Positions 33,695 through 43,771 are shown, numbered from the stretch's first letter. The stretch: DNA of 64,000 nt from Acidobacteriota bacterium (GCA_021792795.1 JAJYUB010000011.1:1-64000), one strand, 5' to 3'. Translations and numbers: made by a program. Notes: generated from the letters alone by a model not told the origin.

Positions 33695-34953
33695 GGGAGG
33701 ATCTCCGTTGCGGTTGCATCGCTGAGTTGATGAATGCTCAACCACACCTGCGCGTTGGCGTTCAAAGCGTCTAGATTGGTTTGCCGGTCGTCGTGCAAGG
33801 CATCCAGGTAGTCGAGCAGCGTATAACTGCCGTGGCGATATCCGAACTCCAGGTTGTTCAAGATGGTCCCGGCTTCCTGCAGATAATGCGCGTTATAGCG
33901 CTGGGCCAATGTCTGCGCGGCCTGGTAAGCGGCCCAGGCTTGATCGACGTCCGACAGGACCAGGCTGCGGGCGGCGATCTCTGAAAAGCGGCTGGATCGC
34001 GCGGTGAATCGCGTCGCCTGCTTCTCGCCTTGATTGCGATCGAAAATGCGCAACGGGATGCTGACGTAGAATCCCGCCGAGTTGTAGGTGCCGGTCCGGC
34101 TATATCCCGCGTCCAACGTGGGATCTGTGGCGCCATTGGCGTCCGCCAGTTTGACATTGGCATCCGCCACCAGAATCGCCTGTTGCGTCGCGCGGTAATC
34201 CGGTCGCGCAGCCAGCGCCTTTTGCTCCAGGTCCGGCAAAGACAATGTAAGCTGCGGAGGATCCAGTGTTCCGGCAATGGCGAAGCGGCTGCTTGGATGC
34301 TCGCTGCCAAGCAGTTGCTGCAACTGGTCGCTGTTTTGCGCCAGATTGACCCGGGCATTCTCGTAATCGGACTCGAAGCCCGCCAATTGCAGGTCAATAC
34401 GATCGAAGTCGGTCTGGCTGATGGCGCCCGCTTGCAGGCGTACATGACTCAGGTCGACGGTTTTGCGATAGCTGGTGAGGTTGCTGTCCGCAAGTTGCAG
34501 CGCAGCTTTGGCCAGCAGCATGTTGGTGAACGCCTGCTTCACCGCAAGCACAGTCTGCCGTTCCAGATCGCGATACTGGCTTTCCGTGACCTGCGTGGAA
34601 GCCCGCGCGCTGTCCAATCGCCATCGGCGCTTCTGTCCGCGCTCAAAAAGACGCGAGACATCGCCGGTGTAGGTATAGGGGCTGGCGGGATTGTTGGCTG
34701 GCAAGGTGACGTCGGAACCGCTGAGCGTAAAGACCGGGTTCTGGCGCAGCCCTGCTGTGATTTCTTCCGCCCGCGTCGATTCCAGGTTCTGCTGGGCCGC
34801 CAGCAGCGTAGGGTTTTTGCGAAGAGCCAACGCAACCGCCTGCCGCAGCGTCAGCGGCATGGAAGGCGTGGTCGGCGTCTGCGCCGAGGCTTGTTGCCAA
34901 TACAGCAACAGCAGGACGCAGACCCCCAGGGTCATCCTTCGGGAGAGCTTCAT
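33691..34953 (-). CDS. Outer-membrane efflux channel, TolC family (CusC/CzcC-like)
   Basis: A 420-residue OEP-family channel with signal peptide (residues 1-24, cleaved near ASAQ). Two repeated helical-hairpin halves are visible, the first beginning MPLTLRQAVALALRKNPTLLAAQQNLE and the second at LTLSLPDLEQKALAARPDYRATQ (each read over two segments). It is the first gene of the operon and overlaps the adaptor gene by four bases, so all three are coupled. The start at 34953 is chosen because it begins the signal peptide. Expected location: outer membrane trimer joining the periplasmic adaptor. Confidence 0.88.
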   Translation of the reverse strand: MKLSRRMTLGVCVLLLLYWQQASAQTPTTPSMPLTLRQAVALALRKNPTLLAAQQNLESTRAEEITAGLRQNPVFTLSGSDVTLPANNPASPYTYTGDVSRLFERGQKRRWRLDSARASTQVTESQYRDLERQTVLAVKQAFTNMLLAKAALQLADSNLTSYRKTVDLSHVRLQAGAISQTDFDRIDLQLAGFESDYENARVNLAQNSDQLQQLLGSEHPSSRFAIAGTLDPPQLTLSLPDLEQKALAARPDYRATQQAILVADANVKLADANGATDPTLDAGYSRTGTYNSAGFYVSIPLRIFDRNQGEKQATRFTARSSRFSEIAARSLVLSDVDQAWAAYQAAQTLAQRYNAHYLQEAGTILNNLEFGYRHGSYTLLDYLDALHDDRQTNLDALNANAQVWLSIHQLSDATATEILP

Positions 34954-35055
34954 GATGGTTCCTTGCAACTCTGGATAGAAAGCGCATGGCCCGGGCATAT
35001 CGCCACAGGAAATACCTCATACTGTCAACTCGTCACGAGCTTCGTCGAAGCAGTG

Positions 35056-35084
35056 ATAAGAAACTTATAAGGAAACAATAAGAA
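35056..35084. promoter_or_regulatory. Three 11-bp spaced direct repeats upstream of the efflux operon
   Basis: ATAAGAA (35056), ATAAGGA (35067) and ATAAGAA (35078) recur at exactly 11-bp steps, one helical turn apart, 103-131 bp upstream of the first efflux gene. This spacing is typical of OmpR/PhoB-family response-regulator sites such as those controlling Cus and Czc operons. No two-component gene lies in the window. Confidence 0.6.
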
Positions 35085-35101
35085 TTGTGGGAGTAGCGCA
35101 A

Positions 35102-35518
35102 CTAGCCGGCGACGGGAGGGGCACGACCCTGGGTGGTGTGCCGATGCCAGCAAAAGGCAGGATGAAATTCTCGAACAGTCTCTAATGGATACGCAACCGG
35201 AACGGGCGCGAACAATCGATCGCGCACAGGCAAGAAAAGGGCTGTGTGAAGATGAACGGGAGAATGGCCAAGAGCGACGGCTTCAAATCGGCGCACGATT
35301 TGCTCACTGTCCGTCGGCGTGACCATGGCCTGCAGGTCGTCCGTCATGGAGATGACCGGAAACAGCATCGCGACGAGGACGAGGTAGGAGATCCAGGCTG
35401 TGGAGTGCGAATGCACGTAGTCGTGAGACACGCCTCCGCGTCTGCCTCTGGACTTGAGTAAGAGCGCGCCCAGGGCCACGGAAGCCGCCAGCCACAGAAG
35501 ATTGAGTAGTAACTCCAC
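35102..35518 (-). CDS. Small membrane protein of unknown function next to the efflux operon
   Basis: A 138-residue protein I cannot assign. It has two hydrophobic segments, residues 1-22 (LLNLLWLAASVALGALLL) and about 43-62 (WISYLVLVAMLFPVI), the second followed by SMTDDLQAM. The C-terminus has three histidine-containing segments (ALGHSPVHLHTA; CWHRHTTQ) and a Cys, which could bind a metal in the periplasm. It lies upstream of the RND operon in the same direction, with the triple repeat in the 148-bp gap. I infer a role in metal handling from location and His content only. Confidence 0.65.
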   Translation of the reverse strand: MELLLNLLWLAASVALGALLLKSRGRRGGVSHDYVHSHSTAWISYLVLVAMLFPVISMTDDLQAMVTPTDSEQIVRRFEAVALGHSPVHLHTALFLPVRDRLFAPVPVAYPLETVREFHPAFCWHRHTTQGRAPPVAG

Positions 35519-35675
35519 AGACTTACCGGTTATTGTATGTTATGGATGTGTCTTTTTAAGGAATCTCCGCGAAGAATCACTGTCCGGCTCTTTCTTTTTC
35601 TGTGGATGCAGCGACGAAGGTCCTTTTGCTGCGTCTAGTTAGACTGGTCGCGAACAGGCATCATGGAGTCACACC

Positions 35676-35951
35676 ATGGCATGGGATGAGTCGTTTATAT
35701 GTAACATCTGCGGAACCGTCAAGCTCGAGTCCAACCACTGGTGGATGATCGCGCTGGGAAATGTATTCTGCTTTGAAGAGGGCCAGCCTTCGCGACACTT
35801 CACGCTGCTGCCATGGAATGAGGAAGAATCCAGGAATCCAGACGTCTACCATGTGTGCGGAGAGGGCTGCGCCACCAAGGCGCTGGAACGTTTTATGTCT
35901 TCCGGCACTCTTGAAGGTTCAAGGGCCGATATCCGCACAACCGCCGGATGA
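35676..35951 (+). CDS. Small CxxC/CxxxC protein of unknown function
   Basis: A 91-residue soluble protein with a zinc-ribbon-like layout: FICNICGTVKLESNHWW (first Cys pair, residues 9-12) and VCGEGCATKALERF (second pair near 66-70). The spacing suits a single zinc site. GGAG lies seven bases before the ATG, supporting the start. Its neighbours are unrelated (a membrane protein upstream, a small unknown gene downstream on the other strand). I do not recognise the family. Confidence 0.7.
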   Translation: MAWDESFICNICGTVKLESNHWWMIALGNVFCFEEGQPSRHFTLLPWNEEESRNPDVYHVCGEGCATKALERFMSSGTLEGSRADIRTTAG

Positions 35952-35957
35952 CCGCGG

Positions 35958-36200
35958 CTACATGACCATCGCCAGCTTTTCAAGCTCGGCCTGTATGCCG
36001 GCGATGGAGTGCGAGATGCCTTCGCCACGCAGCACGGCGTCGCGCGCGCTCTGCCGCGAAACGCCATACCCGCGTCCAGCCAGAAAGCTGCTGATCAGGT
36101 CGGCTGCCTGCCAGCTATCCAGTCCTTGCTGCAGCAGTCCTTCCCGCAGTTCCTGCAACTCCACCGTGGGAAATTTCTCGATGTCTTTACCAGCAGGCAT
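35958..36200 (-). CDS. Small helical protein of unknown function
   Basis: About 80 residues, nearly all predicted helix, from MPAGKDIEKFPTVELQELRE onward, with ISSFLAGRGYGVSRQSARDAV in the middle. A longer form beginning at a GTG (36236) is also possible; GGAAGG lies ten bases before the ATG at 36200. It ends 6 bp from the preceding convergent gene. A weak likeness to helical regulatory modules (RecX-like) is noted but not enough to name it. Confidence 0.55.
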   Translation of the reverse strand: MPAGKDIEKFPTVELQELREGLLQQGLDSWQAADLISSFLAGRGYGVSRQSARDAVLRGEGISHSIAGIQAELEKLAMVM

Positions 36201-36490
36201 GAGGCGTCCGACCTTCCTTGTTGCGCGTCCCGTCACGGCCGCAACGTATTTCCTCGTATAGTAAGACTCATCTTCGCTTCCATTTGTTGCTAAGAAACTG
36301 CAAAAAAAACGTGTATCCGGTGAACATCTAAAATCTTCTATCGGCAGTTGTTCGACTCCGGAGAGAAACTTTCGTCATCCGAAATGGTTACGCACAGACA
36401 CACTTTCGCATTTCTACAGTCCAACAGCCGAATCGACGAGAGGAGCCATACACGTCCCCGCTTGGCATCCGGTACCATAGAAACAAGCCC

Positions 36491-37426
<936 letters not shown>

Positions 37427-37445
37427 GTCAGGAGAGAAAAGCGTT

Positions 37446-38147
37446 ATGCTGCGCGTTGGGCTTACTGGAGGACTTGCAAGCGGAAAGAGCACGGTGGCCA
37501 GCTTGTTCGCTCGCCACGACGTATACATCCTGAACGCGGACCAGATTGGCCGCGAATTGATGCAGCCGGGACAGACGGTGTACGCAGCCATTCTTTCTCA
37601 CTTCCGCCAATATCCGGATGTACCGCCTTTGATGTTGGCCGACGGACATCTCGACCGCTCCGCGCTGGCGCGCTATGTGTTGTCGACGGGCCGGCTCGAC
37701 GAATTGAGTCGAATTGTGCATCCCGCCGTGGTCGCAGAACAGCAGCATCGTATGGACGCGATCTTTCGTAATGATCCGGACGCCATCGTAATGGTCGAAT
37801 CTGCGCTGATATTTGAAGCCGACCGGGCTGGAACCATCCCCGGATTCAGCCAAAGATTTGATAAGTTGATTCTGGTGACCGCTCCGGAGGATCTCCGGCT
37901 GGCTCGCTACCTGGCGCGCAGCGGCGAAGCCTGTTCCGCGGAAGAACGCGCCGCGCTGGAGGACGATGGTCGAAAAAGGATTGCCATGCAAATGACCGAC
38001 CGGGAGAAAACTCCCTTCTGCGATTTCATCATTGAAAATTCCGGGACGGTGGAAAAACTGGAGGCCGAGGCGCAGCTTATTCTGAAAGAGTTGCAACGGG
38101 AGAATTTGCGGCTGAGAAATGAAGGAGCAACGCCTGTCGCACCTTAA
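37446..38147 (+). CDS. coaE: Dephospho-CoA kinase
   Basis: Last step of CoA synthesis: phosphorylates dephospho-CoA at the ribose 3' hydroxyl. The 233 residues (usual 200-210) contain the P-loop GLTGGLASGKSTVASLF at the N-terminus, the NADQIGRELMQPG substrate motif, VMVESALIFEADRAG and the lid arginine region DRAGTI to RLARYLARS. AGGAGAG lies eight bases before the ATG. The C-terminal 20 residues are a charged extension. Together with coaX in this window, the first and last steps of CoA synthesis are both present. Confidence 0.94.
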   Translation: MLRVGLTGGLASGKSTVASLFARHDVYILNADQIGRELMQPGQTVYAAILSHFRQYPDVPPLMLADGHLDRSALARYVLSTGRLDELSRIVHPAVVAEQQHRMDAIFRNDPDAIVMVESALIFEADRAGTIPGFSQRFDKLILVTAPEDLRLARYLARSGEACSAEERAALEDDGRKRIAMQMTDREKTPFCDFIIENSGTVEKLEAEAQLILKELQRENLRLRNEGATPVAP

Positions 38148-38223
38148 ACGCGAAACAACCGAAATGCAGCATTTGAATCCTAAGAGACATGCGCGGTAAG
38201 GGAAAACTGGTCCCATCTATTCT

Positions 38224-38258
38224 GTTGCCGTGACCTGCGAGGCACAGGTCATGGCAAC
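38224..38258. repeat. Long hairpin between coaE and htrA
   Basis: Arms of 14 bp (GTTGCCGTGACCTG and CAGGTCATGGCAAC, one G-T pair) enclose a 7-base loop. The hairpin starts 77 bp after coaE and ends 24 bp before htrA. No T run follows, so it may be an extragenic palindrome or a 5' leader structure. Confidence 0.7.
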
Positions 38259-38282
38259 GGGAGAATTGAGAGTTCTGCATCG

Positions 38283-39476
38283 ATGAAAGCACGCTTGTTG
38301 ATTTTGACCGTTGCCATTCTGGGCGGGTTCTACTTTGTCACAACGCACACCTTTTCGACCGGCGGCGACCGTGGATGGTTTACCTGGGCTGCCAGCGGTT
38401 CAGCCACGCCAAACAGCGGACCTCTGCCCGGCGGCATGCAGATTACCGCCGCTGAAGCGGCGCCGGCCCTGTTGCCCACCGAGCAGAACAACATCGCGGT
38501 CTACAAAAAAGCGCTGCCCTCGGTGGTGAATATCACCTCCAGCATGGTCACCTACGACTTTTTTTATGGCGCGGTGCCGGAGCAAGGCCAAGGCTCCGGT
38601 TTCATCCTAAATAAGAAGGGCGACATTCTCACCAATTTCCATGTGGTCTCGAACGCGCAGACGGTGGAAGTGACACTGTACAACAAACACCGTTACAAAG
38701 CCCAAGTGTTGATGACAGACCGTGCCCACGATCTCGCGCTCCTCAAGATCGAGGCGCCGGACCTGCAACCGGCCACCTTGGCCACCTCGCGTGGACTGCA
38801 AGTCGGTCAGCTTGTCTATGCCATTGGCAATCCCTTCGGCCTCAGCGGAACCATGACCCGGGGCATCATCAGCTCCATCCGCTCGATACGCGGCCCCATG
38901 GGCAATTTGATCTCCGACGCAATTCAAACCGATGCCGCCATCAATCCTGGCAACTCCGGAGGGCCGCTGTTAAATTCGCAGGGCGATGTCATCGGCATGA
39001 ATACCATGATCGACACTGGCGGCGGTGCTAACCAAAATGCCGGCATCGGCTTTGCCATCCCAATCGATGCCGCCAAGGCTGCCCTGAACGATTTTGCCCG
39101 CTACGGCAAGGTCCTGCGTCCCACACTGGGGGCCCACTACCTGTCGATCGGACCGGACATCGCCAGCCAGCTCGGATTGCCGCCTGTCCCCGGCGTCCTG
39201 GTCGAGCGAACCGTTGCAGGCGGTCCGGCGGACCGTGCCGGAATCCATGGAGGAACGCAGCAAGCGTACCTCGGCAACACGCCGATTTATATCGGCGGAG
39301 ATTTGATTGTTGCAATTGACGGCGATCAGGTGACAAACGATCAGGACATTGCGGAGATTATGGATGGCCACCAGGCAGGCCAGACCGTCACTGTCACCGT
39401 CTATCGCGGCCAGAAACGCATGGACATCAAAGTGGTCCTGGGGATTGCCGGAGATTCTGGCGACGTGCAGGTGTAG
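38283..39476 (+). CDS. HtrA/Deg-family serine protease with one PDZ domain
   Basis: A periplasmic trypsin-like protease-chaperone of 397 residues. A membrane anchor or signal segment (about 4-24) is followed by a low-complexity linker, the protease domain with triad His120 (NFHVVSNAQ), Asp150 (AHDLALLKI) and Ser225 (INPGNSGGPLL), and one C-terminal PDZ domain (about 285-390) with the carboxylate-binding strand GVLVERTVAGGPADRAG. This single-PDZ layout matches the DegS/HtrA type of Deg proteins rather than two-PDZ DegP. The first residues lack a lipobox. Likely handles misfolded envelope proteins. Confidence 0.92.
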   Translation: MKARLLILTVAILGGFYFVTTHTFSTGGDRGWFTWAASGSATPNSGPLPGGMQITAAEAAPALLPTEQNNIAVYKKALPSVVNITSSMVTYDFFYGAVPEQGQGSGFILNKKGDILTNFHVVSNAQTVEVTLYNKHRYKAQVLMTDRAHDLALLKIEAPDLQPATLATSRGLQVGQLVYAIGNPFGLSGTMTRGIISSIRSIRGPMGNLISDAIQTDAAINPGNSGGPLLNSQGDVIGMNTMIDTGGGANQNAGIGFAIPIDAAKAALNDFARYGKVLRPTLGAHYLSIGPDIASQLGLPPVPGVLVERTVAGGPADRAGIHGGTQQAYLGNTPIYIGGDLIVAIDGDQVTNDQDIAEIMDGHQAGQTVTVTVYRGQKRMDIKVVLGIAGDSGDVQV

Positions 39477-39620
39477 CGCTTCGCTGGAGAGCGCTCAGAG
39501 AAAGCACTCTCCGAGTGGCAATCTCGGACGCGCTTGTATGCATTTTTTCATCGCGATACACGCCTCCCCCCTTTCGTGGATCGCGTTCACTCCGCAGGCT
39601 GCATCCGGGACTCGATGGTC

Positions 39621-40151
39621 TCAGGGCAACCGCACGACGATGCCTGTGCTGATGGTTTTCGGGTTGAAACTGCTGCCCAAGCCGGACAATCCTCCATAGC
39701 TGAATTCGATGGTCCGCCAGTCAATCCGGGGCAGGATCGTCCAATCCAGTCCCCCAAGAAACTGGTACTGGAATTTTGTGGCGCTGACCTGGGCAACTCC
39801 TTGCCCATAGTCGGCATGACCAGCGCCGATCAGTGCCTCCACGTACGGCTGGATGGGAAGGACGTGCGGGCGAAACACAAGGCGAGGCCCAACCAGACCG
39901 CTGTCGAGCGTCGTTGCACCTGTTCCCAAGATCGCTACGCGAGCGTCCACCCCGGAACTGAAAACCCAGAGATGCCCCTTATCGAGGTAGCCGCCGAACG
40001 TCGGCCCGTAGATCCAGTTCGTGTTCGGCACATTGAGTTTGGCGGCGCTGAGTTCTCCGTAAATCCCAACCTGCGCCGTGGCTGCCATTGCAGCAGAGAT
40101 GCACACCAGCAAACAAGCGATTCTCGATGCCTTCCGTTTGAATTCCGACAA
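39621..40151 (-). CDS. Small outer-membrane beta-barrel protein
   Basis: About 176 residues starting with a signal peptide (hydrophobic RIACLLVCISAAMAATAQ) and then alternating amphipathic strands typical of an 8-stranded OmpA/OmpW-like barrel (QVGIYGELSAAKLNV; WIYGPTFGGYLDKG; WVFSSGVDARVAI; VFRPHVLPIQPYVEALIG; FQYQFLGGLDWTI; IEFSYGGLSGLG). The strand ending in a hydrophobic residue before the stop (ISTGIVVRLP) fits a barrel C-terminus. Start: TTG at 40151 with GGGGG five bases upstream; ATGs at 40178 or 40220 are alternatives but put residues before the signal. Probably surface or porin-like; no substrate is implied. Convergent with the protease gene. Confidence 0.75.
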   Translation of the reverse strand: MSEFKRKASRIACLLVCISAAMAATAQVGIYGELSAAKLNVPNTNWIYGPTFGGYLDKGHLWVFSSGVDARVAILGTGATTLDSGLVGPRLVFRPHVLPIQPYVEALIGAGHADYGQGVAQVSATKFQYQFLGGLDWTILPRIDWRTIEFSYGGLSGLGSSFNPKTISTGIVVRLP

Positions 40152-40216
40152 AACTTCCCCCTTCGTGCCGCAGCACATTTGGCGAAATTTAGGCAAAACA
40201 GGCAAGCAAACCGGGC

Positions 40217-42772
40217 TCAACGCCGATTGCGGGATTTTGTTCGCGATCGCTTCGTTTGCCTCTTTTTGCTTGGATGCGCGGCAGCAAGTTGGGTCGCCTT
40301 TTCGCGGGACGGTTTTTTTCCGGAGTCCGTTGAAACCCGCTCCACCAGGGCAAACTGCAGCTTGTTTTCCACCCCATCAATGCGGTCTAGAATCACGCGA
40401 ACGGCGTCCCCAACTGAAATTTGATGGCCGCTGCTTCCGCCGAGGATTTGACGACTGTTCTCATTGAAACGGTAGCGATCGCCCTGCAACGTCGCCAGCG
40501 GAACCAGACCCTCTACGAACAGGTCGTCCAGTTCCACGAAAAGTCCAAACTTGGTGACGTTGAGGATGATGCCGGAAAACTCCTCGCCAATCCGGTCCTG
40601 CATGAAGCGGATTTTCTTCCATTCGATCAGTTCGCGCTCGGCGTCGGCTGCCCGGCGCTCGCACTGGCTCACCTCTTGCGCGATGGCGGCCAGCTCCTGC
40701 TCCTCGATCGGAGGCTGAACGACGGATCGCTCTTGACTTTGCATTCCCTGTCGTGTCCGACTCAAAGGCGACGAATTTCTCGGCGGCGAGCCGGCCTGCG
40801 TCAATTCACGATGGCCGTCGACTCCCGCAGCCAACATGGCTTTTGCAATGCGATGTACGATCAGATCGGCGTAGCGGCGAATCGGCGACGTGAAATGCGT
40901 GTAGCTCGGCGTTGCCAGGGCAAAGTGGCCCTCGTTCTTCTCGCTGTAGCGCGCCTGCTTCAGCGATCGCAGCATCAGGTAGGTCAGAATGCGTTCTTCA
41001 GGCTTGCCCGCCAGTCGCTCCGTCAGCTTCTGATACATCTGTGGCGTCACCAGAATGTCTTCTGGAATCTCGCGCATGCGCTTTTCGCCGCCGCCACTGC
41101 GCATGCGGTCCCGGCGATCGCCCCGCAATTCAACCCGTTTGACTGGCAGTGCGCCAATGCCGAGCGAATACCCAAAATGCGCGGCGATTTCTTCGAAATT
41201 CGCCACCCGCTTGGCATCCGGTTTTTCGTGGATACGATAAATGCTGGGCACGCCCAGCGACTCAATCCAACTGGCCACGCATTCGTTGGCGGCCAGCATA
41301 AATTCTTCAATCAGACGATTCGCCCAGGTCCGCTCAGACCGCACGATGCCGCGCATCCTGCCCTGGTCGTCGAATTCGATCACCGGCTCGGGCAAGTCGA
41401 AGTCGATCGATCCACGCTGTTCTCGTCGCGCATTCATCTTCTGGGCCAGCGCAAACATGCGCTCGAACTCCGGCACCAGCGCAGCGAATTCTTCCCGCGT
41501 CCGTAGGTCGCCCTGAAGAATGTTGTGAACCTGGGTGTAGGTCATGCGCCGAGCCGAGCGAATCACGCCTTCTGCGATCTCGGACGAGAGAACGTCTCCA
41601 TCCGGCCCGAGCTGCATCACGCAGGAAAGCACCAGTCGATCCTCATTCGGACGCAGACTGCAAACGTCAGTCGACAGCTCCATTGGCAACATCGGAATGG
41701 CGCGATCGGGAAAGTACACCGAGTTGCCGCGCAGGCGCGCTTCCAGATCGAGCGCTGTGCCAGGCCGAACATAGTGGGCGACGTCGGCGATATGCACCTG
41801 CAGTTCATAACCGCCGTTTTCCAGTTCGCGGACCAACACAGCATCGTCGAAGTCTTTCGCCGTTTCGCCGTCGATGGTGACAATCGGCAAATCGCGAAAA
41901 TCGCGCCGGGCGCGGCCGCTTTGCTCCCGGCTTTTTTGGTCGCTGGTGGGCGGCACAGCGACGGCGCGGGCCTCCTGCAACACTCGATCTGGAAAGATGT
42001 GAGGCAAATAGTGTTTGCGGATCAGAATTTCAACATCCACGCCGAAGGCGTCTCGGTCGCCAAGGACTTCAATTACCCGGCCTCGCGCTGGTCGCGTTGC
42101 TGTTGGCCAATCCGTAATGGCAACATCGACGACCAGACCCTCCAGGTCATCATAGCTCTCGTGTTGTTCCGCCGCCTCCGCACCCAAAACGCGGTCTAAA
42201 GTCTCCGCGTGCTCTGGAATCTCCGCGCCAAACGGGACCAGGACCGCTTCGCTGATACGCGCGTTCAAGGGCGTCACAAAATTGCCGGGTATCCGTTCGC
42301 CCCGCTGCGTGCGCCTTCCGTTGGCATAGTGAAAGATGCCCACCACGGTAGGATTGTGGCGCTCCAGCACTCGCAGAATGCGCCCGGCACGACGCCCGTC
42401 GCCCCGCAACGGCAGCAGTTCCACCAACACCAGATCGCCCTGCATGGCGCTTTCCATGCTGTCCGGAGGAATGAAGATGTCCTCTTCCCCGGTTTTTTCC
42501 CGGGTGTCCGTGCGAACGAATCCATAGCCATCCCGGTGCATGTCCAGACGCCCGCTGACCCAGTTGTTGCGCTTGCGGGCCGCTGCGGCCACGCCCCAGA
42601 ACTCACGGTCGATTTTCACCAGTTGGCCGCTGGCGGTCAGGCGATCGAGTTGCTCCAGCAGCAGACGACGCTCCCGCCCGCCGCCCAGTCCCAGCTCCCG
42701 TACCAACTGCTTATAGCCGGCACGCTGTCCTGGGGAACGGGAAACGCGGTCAAAAAGTTCTTTGTCTGTCAT
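40217..42772 (-). CDS. rnr: Ribonuclease R
   Basis: 3'-5' exoribonuclease that degrades structured RNA; 851 residues. Order: N-terminal helix-turn-helix (LVRELGLGGGRERRLLLEQL), cold-shock domains, the RNB catalytic domain with TIDGETAKDFDDAVLV (catalytic Asp residues, about 300-315), YVRPGTALDLEARLRGNSVYFPDR split across strands, SIYRIHEKP, YTHFTSPIRRYADLIVH, and the S1 domain (FSGIILNVTKFGLFVEL). The C-terminus is a Lys/Arg/Ser-rich tail. It is unlinked to its neighbours: divergent from the bactofilin across 289 bp and 65 bp from the barrel gene. Confidence 0.95.
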   Translation of the reverse strand: MTDKELFDRVSRSPGQRAGYKQLVRELGLGGGRERRLLLEQLDRLTASGQLVKIDREFWGVAAAARKRNNWVSGRLDMHRDGYGFVRTDTREKTGEEDIFIPPDSMESAMQGDLVLVELLPLRGDGRRAGRILRVLERHNPTVVGIFHYANGRRTQRGERIPGNFVTPLNARISEAVLVPFGAEIPEHAETLDRVLGAEAAEQHESYDDLEGLVVDVAITDWPTATRPARGRVIEVLGDRDAFGVDVEILIRKHYLPHIFPDRVLQEARAVAVPPTSDQKSREQSGRARRDFRDLPIVTIDGETAKDFDDAVLVRELENGGYELQVHIADVAHYVRPGTALDLEARLRGNSVYFPDRAIPMLPMELSTDVCSLRPNEDRLVLSCVMQLGPDGDVLSSEIAEGVIRSARRMTYTQVHNILQGDLRTREEFAALVPEFERMFALAQKMNARREQRGSIDFDLPEPVIEFDDQGRMRGIVRSERTWANRLIEEFMLAANECVASWIESLGVPSIYRIHEKPDAKRVANFEEIAAHFGYSLGIGALPVKRVELRGDRRDRMRSGGGEKRMREIPEDILVTPQMYQKLTERLAGKPEERILTYLMLRSLKQARYSEKNEGHFALATPSYTHFTSPIRRYADLIVHRIAKAMLAAGVDGHRELTQAGSPPRNSSPLSRTRQGMQSQERSVVQPPIEEQELAAIAQEVSQCERRAADAERELIEWKKIRFMQDRIGEEFSGIILNVTKFGLFVELDDLFVEGLVPLATLQGDRYRFNENSRQILGGSSGHQISVGDAVRVILDRIDGVENKLQFALVERVSTDSGKKPSREKATQLAAAHPSKKRQTKRSRTKSRNRR

Positions 42773-43061
42773 GCGTGCAGCCTCTGGATTTCAACCGCCT
42801 AAGCCTCCGGAAGCAAAGGGAAAGGCATTGACCATGATGTTACCCTGCCGCCGAAGAATGCAAATTCTCGTAGGATTAGGTTCCCTATTTTGCGTTCCTG
42901 CCAGTAAAATTGAGTCACTCGACAGGACTGTGCGGCTCGCCTGGGTAGCCATTCCCCCGCGAGATTCCAATTTAAACCGAAGACCCGCTCTGCAAAGAAT
43001 GATGCCTGGGACGATCGATGGTGCGTTGGCAGACGGAAGAATGCAACAATAGAAAGGATTT
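42773..43061. other. Divergent intergenic region, rnr / bactofilin
   Basis: 289 bp between the divergent rnr and bactofilin genes. It should carry promoters for both. I see only a weak TTGACC near 42826 and a ribosome binding site AAAGG (43053-43057) for the bactofilin, and no RNA gene or strong hairpin. Confidence 0.4.
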
Positions 43062-43583
43062 ATGAACGCGATGTGGAAACCGAACCAGCCCGGCACCAGC
43101 CCCACTTCTCCTTCGGACCCGATCCGTCCGCAAACGCTTGCCCCGCTTAGTCCAGAGCCGGTGGCGCAGCGTCCCAACCCAACCCCTTCCAGCTCCACCA
43201 GCGAACAGGCGACCATTGGCAAGTCCCTCACCATTAAGGGCGAAATCACTGGCAGCGAGATGCTGTACATTGACGGCCACGTGGAAGGCTCTGTCAACCT
43301 GCCGGGAAATCGCGTCGTGGTGGGCCGCAACGGCCACGTCGCCGCCAATATTTCCGCCCGCGAAGTGGTGGTTCTTGGCAAGGTCAACGGCAATATCAAT
43401 GCCAGCGATCGTGTCGACATCCGCAACGAGGGTTCCTTGACCGGCGATGTGGTTGCGCAGCGCATCAGCATTGAGGATGGCGCCTATTTCAAAGGCGGCA
43501 TCGACATTCGCAAGCCGGCGGCTTCAGAATCCAAGGGAAACGATGCGGCGAAGCCTGCGGTTGCGACTCCCGCCCACGTGTGA
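43062..43583 (+). CDS. Bactofilin (polymer-forming cytoskeletal protein)
   Basis: A 173-residue protein with the bactofilin core: a right-handed beta-helix from about 48-155 built of short repeats (IGKSLTIKGEITGSEMLYIDG; VEGSVNLPGNRVVVGRNGHV; NISAREVVVLGKVNGNI; DRVDIRNEGSLTGDVVAQRI, each read as a strand set). The N-terminus (1-45, Pro/Ser/Thr-rich) and C-terminus (Ala/Pro-rich) are disordered. Such proteins polymerise without nucleotide and shape membranes or localise cell-wall enzymes. A 14-bp hairpin follows the stop. The N-terminal leader could carry a membrane-targeting sequence but no clear signal is visible. Confidence 0.9.
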   Translation: MNAMWKPNQPGTSPTSPSDPIRPQTLAPLSPEPVAQRPNPTPSSSTSEQATIGKSLTIKGEITGSEMLYIDGHVEGSVNLPGNRVVVGRNGHVAANISAREVVVLGKVNGNINASDRVDIRNEGSLTGDVVAQRISIEDGAYFKGGIDIRKPAASESKGNDAAKPAVATPAHV

Positions 43584-43622
43584 CCCTGGCGACCGGTGCT
43601 TCAAACGCTTGCGGCAAGATGG

Positions 43623-43658
43623 CGCAACGGTTTCGCTGCCCCCGGCGGAACCGTTGCG
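43623..43658 (+). terminator. Long stem-loop after the bactofilin gene
   Basis: Arms of 14 bp (CGCAACGGTTTCGC and GCGGAACCGTTGCG, one wobble) enclose an 8-base loop, 40 bp after the stop. It is followed by TTTGCGTTGT, only loosely T-rich, so it is either an imperfect terminator or an extragenic palindrome. Confidence 0.6.
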
Positions 43659-43771
43659 TTTGCGTTGTGCCCTCGCATTTGGCTCCCTTGCGCTTCCCGC
43701 CTTCATAAGAACCGGATGAATCTTTTTCGATCTTCCTCCATCTAAAAGTACGGGAGTTGGGAGGTATTTCG

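Noticed and set aside
36237-36490. Promoter search in the gap before folD
   Set aside because: No -35/-10 pair at proper spacing was found, only weak TTGGCA and TATAGT-like pieces.
39534-40424. A 296-codon plus-strand frame opposite the barrel gene
   Set aside because: The opposite strand shows a signal peptide and beta-barrel strands; this frame runs into rnr without a motif.
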